Shown here piece by piece: positions 54,263 through 62,137 of a stretch of DNA of 64,000 bases. Made by a program: the position numbers and the translations under genes. The notes under the pieces are model-generated. The model was given only the letters and a program-made list of their open reading frames with translations, was not told the DNA's origin and made no database searches. Within the stretch, counting starts at the first letter, position 1. Each line of letters begins with the position of its first letter. Origin of the DNA: CAZJHD01 sp964545855 (GTDB taxonomy: Bacteria; Planctomycetota; UBA1135; JACQFD01); contig CAZJHD010000011.1 of the NCBI GenBank assembly GCA_964545855.1, positions 50,783 to 114,782 on the forward strand, read 5' to 3'.

Positions 54263-54836
54263 CTCCCCGCGCCCGGTCGCCACGATCCTCTATGAGGATC
54301 AACGCGGTCCAACCAAAGGCTTCGGTCTGCACGAACTCCTTCTCTCCTGTATCCACGATCAGCTCGGCGGCGAGCGCCACGACTTCCGTCGAAGAGTGGA
54401 AGGGATTCCGAAGAAGGGAAACGGCAGCTTGCTGCGCTGCTGCGAGAAGGACGCCGCGAGGATCGCTGCGGACGGGCGGCAGCTGATCGCTGTTTTCGAC
54501 AACGACAAGGTGCGCCGACTCCTGAACCTCGCGCAGGCCGTTTCCGAAGACGAAGTCCTCCAATCGATTCGCGCTCGCGTCCGTTTCGAGGAGCGATTCA
54601 CCCCCGTGCTGCTTCACGAGAATCTCGAGTCCGTCCTTGAGGCGCTCGGCGCCTGTGACGAGGCCATCGACAAGGGACAACTGGACGCTGCGACGAGGGA
54701 GAAGAGCCTCTTGGATCGAGACCTTCTTCTCCAACGCGCGGCTTTCAGCTCGCACCAGGACGTGCGGGACTGCGTCCTTGCGCGCATTCCTGCCTTGAAG
54801 GCCATTCGGGACATTGTCCTCGGCCTGCTTCGCTGA
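54252..54836 (+). CDS. Small TOPRIM/DUF4276-like partner of the AAA ATPase
   Basis: This 194-residue protein starts at GTG 54252, overlapping the ATPase stop by 11 bp. Acidic motifs fit a TOPRIM-like nuclease or DUF4276-type protein: E15 in ATILYEDQRG, DND at 83-85 in IAVFDNDKV, and LLHENLESVLEAL (about 120-132). The rest is helical. Codon use is lower in G+C like its partner. By analogy with known ATPase/TOPRIM pairs it would be an effector nuclease, but I have no close family match and catalytic residues are inferred from position only. Confidence 0.7.
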   Translation: MTTDSPRPVATILYEDQRGPTKGFGLHELLLSCIHDQLGGERHDFRRRVEGIPKKGNGSLLRCCEKDAARIAADGRQLIAVFDNDKVRRLLNLAQAVSEDEVLQSIRARVRFEERFTPVLLHENLESVLEALGACDEAIDKGQLDAATREKSLLDRDLLLQRAAFSSHQDVRDCVLARIPALKAIRDIVLGLLR

Positions 54837-54868
54837 CTCGGACTCTCCTGAGACAGCCGTCCGAGCGA

Positions 54869-55930
54869 CTAGGACCGGCTGCACTCCACGAAGGTCTCCG
54901 GCAGCCGCAGCTCCACGCCCTCCGGCACCACGACGAAGAGGAGCTCCTTGTTGCGCAGCCGGCCCGGCGTTCCGACGCGCTCGCCGCGCGGGTTGTAGAC
55001 GCCGATCTGCGCCCCGACGTAGCGCTTGAAGTCGTTCTCCATCACGCGCACGCGCCCGCGCCGCGCCAGGACGGTCTCGATCTCCTCGCGGGCGAGGTAG
55101 CCCTCGTCGTTGAAGGACACGACGAGCGCGCGCGCGCGCACGCGATCGATCACGCGCTCGAACGCCTCGCGGAAGCGGACGCGCGAGTTGAAGACGCTCG
55201 CGCGCGCGCGGCAGTCGATCCGCTTGCAGGCGACGCCGTACACCTCCGGCCGGTCCCAGCGCACGAGCGTCTCCCAGAGGTGGTAGTTCCCGAGGAAGGA
55301 GTGCTGGTTGTAGGGCGGATCGACGTAGGCGACGTCGGCCTCGAGGATCCCCGCCGCGTCGCGCGCGTCGAGCGCGTGCGCCTCGCCCTTCCCGGCGTGC
55401 GCGCGCGGCAGCACGTCCGGCAGCCGCAGCTCGAGGGCGCGGTGCGCCCGCGGCGCCCACTGCTTCAGGTAGGCCATCTGCACGCCCGTCGTGGAGTCGA
55501 CGCGGTCGGCGGCCTCCAGGAGCGACACGAGGAGCACCGCTTCGAGCTCGGGCTCGAGGCTCTTGCGCGCGATCGCCTCGCGGATCGCCTCCACGCGCGC
55601 GCCGTTCTCGGGGCGCAGGAAGCGCGCCCGCTCGCAGTAGGTCTCCGTGAACCAGCCGGCGCTCGGCGGCACGCGCCGAAGCTCCTCCAGCAGCCGGCTC
55701 GCGTCGCGCTCGACGTCGTCGCGGTCGGCGGCCACGTAGCAGCGCGCGAGCGCGAGCGCGTAGGCGTTGTGATCGTTCGCGAGCACGCGGTAGCCCGCGC
55801 CCTTCAGCGCGTGCCCGACGCGCGACGTGCCCGAGAACAGATCGATCACGCTGCGCGCGCCGACGACGGCGCCCACCACCTCGAGGATGCGGGGCAGCAG
55901 CGTGCGCTTGGAGCCGAGGTACTTGATCAA
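54869..55930 (-). CDS. D12-class (Dam-like) DNA N6-adenine methyltransferase
   Basis: This 353-residue protein begins at TTG 55930 giving (M)IKYLGSKRTLLPRI; no better in-frame start is near. Motifs are KYLGSK (D12 start), VIDLFSGTSRVGHAL (SAM-binding), ANDHNAYALALAR, and catalytic DPPY at about 202 in AYVDPPYNQHSFLGNYHLW. It methylates adenine, recognition sequence unknown. No restriction endonuclease is recognised beside it. It converges on the AAA/TOPRIM-like pair with 32 bp between. Its G+C is high like the host. Confidence 0.92.
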   Translation of the reverse strand: MIKYLGSKRTLLPRILEVVGAVVGARSVIDLFSGTSRVGHALKGAGYRVLANDHNAYALALARCYVAADRDDVERDASRLLEELRRVPPSAGWFTETYCERARFLRPENGARVEAIREAIARKSLEPELEAVLLVSLLEAADRVDSTTGVQMAYLKQWAPRAHRALELRLPDVLPRAHAGKGEAHALDARDAAGILEADVAYVDPPYNQHSFLGNYHLWETLVRWDRPEVYGVACKRIDCRARASVFNSRVRFREAFERVIDRVRARALVVSFNDEGYLAREEIETVLARRGRVRVMENDFKRYVGAQIGVYNPRGERVGTPGRLRNKELLFVVVPEGVELRLPETFVECSRS

Positions 55931-55969
55931 TCGCCGGAAGGCTCTTCTACCGTCCGGGTCCCTCGTCCG

Positions 55970-55975
55970 TATCCT
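55970..55975 (+). promoter_or_regulatory. -10-like element of the HAD gene, possible leaderless start
   Basis: TATCCT ends 6 bases before the ATG at 55982 and no Shine-Dalgarno is visible, so the transcript may begin at the start codon. No clear -35. Confidence 0.35.
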
Positions 55976-55981
55976 GCGACC

Positions 55982-56683
55982 ATGGCGATCGCGTGGCGCA
56001 GCATCCGGGCTCTCACCTTCGACTGCTATGGGACGCTCGTGGACTGGGAGTCGGGCATCGCGCGCGACCTGCGCGCCGGCCTCGACCCGACCTTGCGCGT
56101 GGGCGACGAGCAGCTCCTGCGCTGGTACGCCGAGGCGGAGACCGGCAGCGAAGGGGGCCCGTTCCGCTCCTACCGCGAGGTGCTGCGCGAGGCGCTCGAG
56201 GGCGTCGGACGCCGCGCGGGAGTCGCCGTCCGGAATCCCGAAGCCCTCGTCGCGGGGCTCGAGCGCTGGCCGCTCTTCGCCGACACGTCGAAGGCGCTGC
56301 AGCGCTTGAAGCGCCACTTCCTCCTCTGCGTCGTCTCCAACGTCGACCGCGATCTCTTCGCGCGCACGGAGAAGCAGCTCGGCGTCGTGCTCGACCAGGT
56401 GGTCACCGCCGACGAGGTGCGCTCCTTCAAACCGGCGTCGCCCCACTTCGAGGAGGCGATCCGGCGACTCGGAGCGCCCCACGACTCGATCGTCCACGTG
56501 GCGCAGAGCCTGCACCACGACATCCTCCCGGCCTCGGTGCTGGGTCTCGCCACGGTCTGGGTCGACCGACGCGCGGGACGGCCCGGCGGCGCGACGCCGC
56601 CCGTCGAGCGCGAGGCGCGGCCCGATCTCCGCGTCACGTCGCTCGCCGAGCTGGCGGATCTCGTCGAGCGCGCGCTCACGTAG
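55982..56683 (+). CDS. HAD-superfamily hydrolase (2-haloacid dehalogenase-like)
   Basis: This 233-residue protein has HAD motif I TFDCYGTLVDWESG, motif II VVSNVDRD, motif III Lys in VRSFKPASPHFEEAIRRLG, and a final HVAQSLHHDILPASVLGLATVWVDR. This is the type II haloacid dehalogenase-like pattern. The nucleophile is the Asp of DCYGT. The substrate may be a phosphate ester or haloacid. It is 51 bp from the divergent methyltransferase start. Confidence 0.9.
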   Translation: MAIAWRSIRALTFDCYGTLVDWESGIARDLRAGLDPTLRVGDEQLLRWYAEAETGSEGGPFRSYREVLREALEGVGRRAGVAVRNPEALVAGLERWPLFADTSKALQRLKRHFLLCVVSNVDRDLFARTEKQLGVVLDQVVTADEVRSFKPASPHFEEAIRRLGAPHDSIVHVAQSLHHDILPASVLGLATVWVDRRAGRPGGATPPVEREARPDLRVTSLAELADLVERALT

Positions 56684-56696
56684 TCGGGGCGGTCCC

Positions 56697-58808
56697 GTGA
56701 CGACTCCCGCGCTGCGCGCGCTCCTCCTCGCGACGATCCTCACCGCGTCGGCGGCGGCCCAGGGTCACGGCGCCGACAAGGAGCCCGACCGCGGCCTCCC
56801 CGGCGACGAGGGACCGCTCCGCAGCCAGGCCTTCGTCCCGCTCCTCGGCGAGGACCTGCTCCCCGCGCTGCGCGGCGCCGGGACGGCGCTCGCGGAGGCG
56901 CGCGCCGCGGAGGCGTTCCCCGTGCTCCGCCGTCTCCTGGAGTCGGCCCGCGCCGCGACCGAGGGCGGGCTGCTCGTCGCCGTCGACGGCGGGCCCGATG
57001 CACGCGTCTTCACCGATCTCGCCGCCCTCGTCCGCGCGCGCGCCCGCGGTCTCTCGGGCGCCGCCCGCGACGCGGCCCTCGCGGAGGCGGAGCCCGCGGC
57101 CGCCGTCGCGCTCGCCGATGCGCTGCCCTGGGATCGCCTCGTCGCCGCGGCCGCGCTCTTCCCCGGCACCGACCACGCGGCGCGCGCGATGCGCACCGTG
57201 GCGTCGCGCCTCGCCGAGCGCGGCGATCTCCTGGGCGCCCGCGCCCTCTTGCAACGCGCCGAGGAGTCGGGCGGCGGCGGACGGGAGGAGCGGGCGTCGG
57301 CCTTCCTCCTGGAGCGGGCCCTCGCCGCGCAGCTCGGCGACGCGTTCCCCGCGGCGCCCCCCGACGACCTCCTCGATGTCGCGGTCTCCGTGCGCGGCGG
57401 ACGCGCGGCCCTCCGCGATGCGCTCGCCGAGATGCGCGGCTCCGAGCCGCCCGCGCCTCCGCCCGGCGCGGCCCGGGAAGCGTGGCGCGTGCGCATGCCT
57501 TCGCCGGGCGTCGCCGTGCCGTCGTCGCTCGAGCCCGGGCTGCGGCTCGCTGCCGAGGCGGGCACTTCGATCGTCGTGCAATCGGCGGCGGAGCTCCTCG
57601 AGCTCGACGGAGCCACGGGAGCGCTCCGCGCGCGTCTCCTCCTCGAGCCGCCGTCCGCGATCGCGGGCGCCGCGCGCGAGCCCTCCTCGCCGCTCTTCCA
57701 CGACGAGATCGTGATCGGCGGTCCGCGCGTCGAGCGCCGCACGGGATTCCCGGGTCGGCGCGAGGCGCGGCCCGCGACCGACGGCCGCTTCGTCGCCGCC
57801 ACCTTCGGCGGAGCACTGCTCGTGGCGGAGCTCCCGGGTCTCGAGCCGCGGTGGCGACGCCAGGACGGCACGCTGCTCGTCTCCGGCCACGCGCCCGCCG
57901 ACGAGCCGGCGCGCCACGGCGCGCTCTTCGCCGACGGCGCGCTCGTCGTCTCGGGCCGCGTCCTCGTGGCGTCGATCCAGTCGCCTGGCGACACGACGAC
58001 GACCCTCGAATGCTTCGACGCGGCGACCGGCGCGTGCCTCTTCTCGCGCGTGCTCGCGACGGGCGCCTCCGTCGAGCCCGGTGCGCCCTCCGGGCGGCCG
58101 CGCGTGCTCTCCGGCGGCGTCCTGCCGCAGCCGCTCGCGCTCGTGGGAGGGCGCGTCGTCGTCGTGACGGAGCTCGGCGTCGTCTTCTGCGTCTCGCCGC
58201 TCGACGGCGAGGTGGAGTGGGCCGTGCGCACGCAGCGCTCCCCGCTCCCCTTCGGCTACGAGCGGAGCGCGCCGCGCGCCACCGAGGGCCGCGCCCACGT
58301 GCTGCCGGCGGACTCCGACTACCTCTACCTCCTCGAGCCGCGCCTTCCCGCCGGCGCCTTCGACGGCACGACGAGCGCGCTCCCCTTCGCCTTCGACCGC
58401 GCGCCGCGCCGCCGCCGCGAGTCCGACGCGCGCCTCGTCGGCGCCTCCGGGAGCCGCGCCCTCACCCTCGGCTGGCAGGCGCAGAAGTCGCGACGCGTGA
58501 TCCGCTCCTTCGACTTCGCGACGCGCACCGTGAGCGACACGGAGCTCGCCCTCGGCGAGAACGTGACGGGCGCGCCCGCGCGCCTCGGCCGCGGCTTCTG
58601 GGTCTCCACGGACCACGGCCTGACGGCCATCGAGATCCTCTCCGGAGACGGCGACGCGCTCCTCCCCGTCACGCTCACGCCGCCCCCGCTCGACGCCGAC
58701 GGCCGGCGCCTGCCGGCGGCGGCCGTCTTCGGCGACCTCACGCCCGTCGACGGCGGCGTCCTGTCGGTGACGGAGACGTGGATCTCGCGCTGGCGCGCGG
58801 GAGGGTAG
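56697..58808 (+). CDS. Exported protein with a PQQ-like beta-propeller region
   Basis: This 703-residue protein starts at GTG 56697, 13 bp after the HAD stop, so both may be one unit. It has a signal peptide (LLLATILTASAAAQG). The first 240 residues are Ala/Leu/Arg-rich helices, possibly TPR-like. The rest has repeated strands with 'ELLELDGATGALRARLLLE', 'LECFDAATGACLFSRVL' and 'VFCVSPLDGEVEWAV', which resemble PQQ-like repeat blades (AxDxxTGxxxW). Probably a periplasmic binding or scaffolding protein. Not assigned to a pathway. Confidence 0.72.
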   Translation: MTTPALRALLLATILTASAAAQGHGADKEPDRGLPGDEGPLRSQAFVPLLGEDLLPALRGAGTALAEARAAEAFPVLRRLLESARAATEGGLLVAVDGGPDARVFTDLAALVRARARGLSGAARDAALAEAEPAAAVALADALPWDRLVAAAALFPGTDHAARAMRTVASRLAERGDLLGARALLQRAEESGGGGREERASAFLLERALAAQLGDAFPAAPPDDLLDVAVSVRGGRAALRDALAEMRGSEPPAPPPGAAREAWRVRMPSPGVAVPSSLEPGLRLAAEAGTSIVVQSAAELLELDGATGALRARLLLEPPSAIAGAAREPSSPLFHDEIVIGGPRVERRTGFPGRREARPATDGRFVAATFGGALLVAELPGLEPRWRRQDGTLLVSGHAPADEPARHGALFADGALVVSGRVLVASIQSPGDTTTTLECFDAATGACLFSRVLATGASVEPGAPSGRPRVLSGGVLPQPLALVGGRVVVVTELGVVFCVSPLDGEVEWAVRTQRSPLPFGYERSAPRATEGRAHVLPADSDYLYLLEPRLPAGAFDGTTSALPFAFDRAPRRRRESDARLVGASGSRALTLGWQAQKSRRVIRSFDFATRTVSDTELALGENVTGAPARLGRGFWVSTDHGLTAIEILSGDGDALLPVTLTPPPLDADGRRLPAAAVFGDLTPVDGGVLSVTETWISRWRAGG

Positions 58809-59044
58809 GCGCGAGAGCGAGGCGGGTGGTTCCCGCGCGGGATCGCGGCGGGAGGTCGGTGGTGGAGAAGGCGGTCTCCCGACCGCGACGCCGACTCTCG
58901 CGGCGCGATCCGAGGCGCGACGGCGCGGCCCGCGGGTGGGTATCGTCCGCCGTCCATGGTCCCTCGATCCGGGCTCGGAGCGCCGATCGCACGGCGAGAG
59001 ACCTTCCTTCCCGTGCCGGCGCGAACACCGCGACGAGGCACACG

Positions 59045-59416
59045 ATGAACGTCGTTCTCTGGGCCCTGCAGATCCTCGCCGCGCTCCTCTACGGCGCGTC
59101 GGGCGTCATGAAGGTCTTCCTGCTCGACAAGGTGAGCAAGGACGTCCCGTCCTTCGGTGCGTTGCCGCGGGAAGCCTGGATGTCCCTCGGCGTGCTCGAG
59201 CTCGTCTGCGTCGTCGGGCTGATCGTGCCCGCCGCAGCGCGCTGGCGGCCCGGGCTCACGGTGGCGGCCGCCGCGGTCCTGGCGGTCGAGAGCCTCGTGT
59301 TCATCGGCGTACACGTGAAGTACCGCGAGATCGCGCCCATCGTCTTCAGCGGCGTGCTCGGCCTCCTCATGGCCTTCCTCGCGTACGGCCGGATGGTCCT
59401 GAAGCCGATCTCCTGA
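59045..59416 (+). CDS. DoxX-like family membrane protein
   Basis: This 123-residue protein starts at ATG 59045 and has four hydrophobic helices: NVVLWALQILAALLYGASGVM, SLGVLELVCVVGLIVPAA, LTVAAAAVLAVESLVFIGV, and IVFSGVLGLLMAFLAYG. The ALLYGASGVMKV ... GVLEL pattern matches DoxX-like proteins. Location is the inner membrane; biochemical role unknown. Confidence 0.85.
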   Translation: MNVVLWALQILAALLYGASGVMKVFLLDKVSKDVPSFGALPREAWMSLGVLELVCVVGLIVPAAARWRPGLTVAAAAVLAVESLVFIGVHVKYREIAPIVFSGVLGLLMAFLAYGRMVLKPIS

Positions 59417-59456
59417 CGACGGCGCGGCCCGGGCCGGCGCGGAGCCGCGTCCGGGA

Positions 59457-61442
59457 TCAGGAGACGACGAAGCGCAGCCCGCGCGAGGAGCTGAGCCCGT
59501 AGGGCGGCAGCGCGCAGCTCGTCCAGGCCCAGATCGTCTGCGCGTACCAGACGGTCCCGACCAGCGCCGCGTTGCTCGGGACCGCGAACATGCAGGAGCC
59601 GTGGCCCGCGGCGTCGCTCGTCGTGTCGAGGGCCACCACCTCGACGGCGAGGAAGAGGTCGACGTGGAGCGCGATGCCGATCCCGAACGGATCGGAGCCC
59701 GCCGCGTCCTGCACGTCCGTCACGAGCAGGAGGCCGAGCGAGCCGGCGGGGGCGCGCTCCGTGAGGAGGCCGAAGTCGGGCGCGCCGATCACCGGAAGCG
59801 CGACCGCCGCGATCTCCTGCGTGCCGTCGCAGCCCGGAGTGCCGGTGCCGTAGGCCAGCAGGTCGGCGGTGTGCACGAAGCCGCCGGCGAGCGACCCCGC
59901 GCCGAAGGAGCTCGTCACGGCCACGTCGTGCGCGCCGGCGGCGCCGGCCGGCGCGATGCACCGGATCGTCGAGTCGGAGACGACGGACACGCCGGTCGCC
60001 GCGACGCCGCCGATCGAGACGGCGGTCGAAGCTCCGGCTCCGAGGAGGTCGAACCCCGCTCCGTCGATCGTGATCGACGTCCCGCCCGCGAGCGGGCCGC
60101 AGGGCGGCACGACGGAGGAGACGAGCGGCTCGCCGTGGCGCACGAACGCGTCGGAGTTCGCGTTCGTGTCGCCCACCACGAGGTTCGCGGCATCGCTCAC
60201 GAAAGCCGCGACCCTGCCGTCCGTGGAGAGCCCACAGCGCTGCGTCAGCGTGGACGCGGCGTTCCCCGGGAAGCCGGCCGGCGTCTTCGAAACGAGAACG
60301 GTCTGGAATGCGAGGAGGTCGCGCAGGAACCACTGCGCCGCGCCGCCCGCCGCTCCCGGGACGAGGTTCGACGCCTGGCTCTGGAAGAGGAGGTAGCGCC
60401 CGTTCCCCGAGAGCGCGATCGACAGCAGGCTGCCGGCGTTGCCGGGGTCGCCCGATGGCGTCGCGGAGACGAGGGTCGTGAGGTTCAGGACCATGTTCCG
60501 CACGAAGACGTCGGCGGTCCCCCCGTTGACGTCGTTGGGGACCAGATCCCACGCGGGCGTCACGAACGCGACGAGGTTCCCGTCGTCGGAGACCACGGGC
60601 GTGTGGCAGTTCTGGCTCGCTCCGGGGTAGCCCTGCGAGAGCGGAACGATCGAGACGCTCGCGAGCTCGGTGATGCCGAGCAGCAGGTCGCGCCGGTAGA
60701 TCTGCCGCCACGCAGTGGGGCTCGGCTGGACGAGGCTTCCCGACTCGCTCGCGAACACGAGCCAGCGACCGTCGGCGGAGAGCGCCGGCTCCAGACTCAT
60801 CCACGCCCCCTGGACCCCGAACGAGTCGACGCTCTCGCGCGTGGTCGTGCCCGTCGCGCGATCGTGGAGGTAGATGTCCGAGGTCGAGCCGTTCGCGTCG
60901 ATGCCCGCGAGGTTCGTCGCATTGCTCTCGAAGACGACGAATCGTCCGTCGGCGGAGAGGTCGACCCTGCCCGCGAAGCCTGCATTCGCCTGGATGCCCG
61001 AGGACGACACGTTCACGCGCGAGGTCACTCCGGTTTGGCGATCGTGGACGTACACGTCCGTGACCCACCCGTTCGCGTCGGGGAGCACGAGGTTCGTGGC
61101 GTCGCTGGAGAAGGCGACGAAGCGCCCGTCGCCCGAGATCGCGCCGACCTTGGACGCCTGGTCGCCCTGGGCTCCGGCCGACGACACGCTCACGCGTGTC
61201 GTGGTCCCTGCCACGAGGTCGCGCACGAAGACGTCCTCGCGGTTGTTCGTGTCCCCCGGGACGAGGTTGCTCGCGAAGCTGCTGAAGGCGACGAAGCGGC
61301 CGTCGCGGGAGACGATGGCCGAAGTCGTCGAGTTGTTGCCCTGCTGTCCCGACGACGACAGGCTCGCGAGGGAGAGGGTCTGCGCGGCGAGGGCGGGAGT
61401 GGCAACGAGGGCGGCGGCGAGGATTGCGATGGGGGTCTTCAT
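59457..61442 (-). CDS. Exported PD40 beta-propeller protein with IPT/TIG domain
   Basis: This 661-residue protein has a signal peptide (LAAALVATPALAAQ). Seven repeats of the type SxDGRFVAFxSxAxNLV...DVFVRD...TTRVSVSSxGxQG (about residues 40-435) form what looks like a complete seven-bladed TolB-like propeller. A TIG domain follows (VPPCGPLAGGTSITIDGAG). The last ~125 residues start with YGTGTPGCDGTQEIA, a C-terminal module that I associate with large secreted-protein families of planctomycetes. Probably surface or extracellular. Function unknown. Confidence 0.88.
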   Translation of the reverse strand: MKTPIAILAAALVATPALAAQTLSLASLSSSGQQGNNSTTSAIVSRDGRFVAFSSFASNLVPGDTNNREDVFVRDLVAGTTTRVSVSSAGAQGDQASKVGAISGDGRFVAFSSDATNLVLPDANGWVTDVYVHDRQTGVTSRVNVSSSGIQANAGFAGRVDLSADGRFVVFESNATNLAGIDANGSTSDIYLHDRATGTTTRESVDSFGVQGAWMSLEPALSADGRWLVFASESGSLVQPSPTAWRQIYRRDLLLGITELASVSIVPLSQGYPGASQNCHTPVVSDDGNLVAFVTPAWDLVPNDVNGGTADVFVRNMVLNLTTLVSATPSGDPGNAGSLLSIALSGNGRYLLFQSQASNLVPGAAGGAAQWFLRDLLAFQTVLVSKTPAGFPGNAASTLTQRCGLSTDGRVAAFVSDAANLVVGDTNANSDAFVRHGEPLVSSVVPPCGPLAGGTSITIDGAGFDLLGAGASTAVSIGGVAATGVSVVSDSTIRCIAPAGAAGAHDVAVTSSFGAGSLAGGFVHTADLLAYGTGTPGCDGTQEIAAVALPVIGAPDFGLLTERAPAGSLGLLLVTDVQDAAGSDPFGIGIALHVDLFLAVEVVALDTTSDAAGHGSCMFAVPSNAALVGTVWYAQTIWAWTSCALPPYGLSSSRGLRFVVS

Positions 61443-61546
61443 GGCGCGGCTCGGTGCGGGTTCAGGGGATGCCTTCTCCGGGAGGAATGGTCCCCGGGCT
61501 GCGCCTGGGACCGCGGAATCCGGCGGTCGCTACGATTCGGCCGGCC

Positions 61547-62137
61547 GTGGCCGCCGACCCCCCCACCCCCGACCGCTCGGCGGAGCTGCTCGCCCGCTGG
61601 CAGGGCGGCGACGTCGGGGCGCTCGACGAGCTGCTGCGCATCGAGGTCGCGATCCTCCGCGATCGCCTGCGACGCATCCCGCCGCGCGGCTCCGTCGGCG
61701 CGAGCGACGTGGCCCAGGACGCGGTGCTCGGGCTCCTACGCGTCCGGCGCGCGCCGCGCTTTGCGGACCCGCGCGCGCTCCGCTCCTACCTCTGGCGCGC
61801 CGCGGTCCGGCGACTCGGCGCGCGGATGCGCGGGAGGCCGTCGCGGATGGTGCGCCTCGACGCGGCGGGCACGCACGCCTTCGCGACGGCTCTCGCGACG
61901 ACGGGCGGCATCGGCTCGGCCGCCCGGCGCGACCTCGCGGCGGGGCTCGTGCTCGCGCTCAACCTCCTCGATCCGGACGAGCGCGAGATCCTGACGCTCG
62001 TCTACTTCGAGGGGCTCACGTCGGAGGAGGCGGCGCGGCGGCTCGGCGTTTCCCACGAGGCCGCGCGCAAGCGCGTGACGCGGGCGCGCGCCCGGCTCGC
62101 GCGCAAGCTCGGCGACTGGACCGAGCTCATCGGGTAG
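61547..62137 (+). CDS. ECF-type RNA polymerase sigma factor
   Basis: This 196-residue protein starts at GTG 61547 (start chosen because ADPPTPDRSAELLARW begins the fold; longer frame upstream is low-complexity). Region 2 is RWQGGDVGALDELLRIE and SDVAQDAVLGLLRVRRAPRF; region 4 is LDPDEREILTLVYFEGLTSE, EAARRLGVSHEAARKRVTRA. A TACGAT at 61531-61536 lies close upstream. No anti-sigma gene is adjacent; the convergent FGE-like gene overlaps its end by 11 bp. In planctomycetes some ECF factors are controlled by co-encoded Ser/Thr kinases, which could apply here. Confidence 0.92.
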   Translation: MAADPPTPDRSAELLARWQGGDVGALDELLRIEVAILRDRLRRIPPRGSVGASDVAQDAVLGLLRVRRAPRFADPRALRSYLWRAAVRRLGARMRGRPSRMVRLDAAGTHAFATALATTGGIGSAARRDLAAGLVLALNLLDPDEREILTLVYFEGLTSEEAARRLGVSHEAARKRVTRARARLARKLGDWTELIG

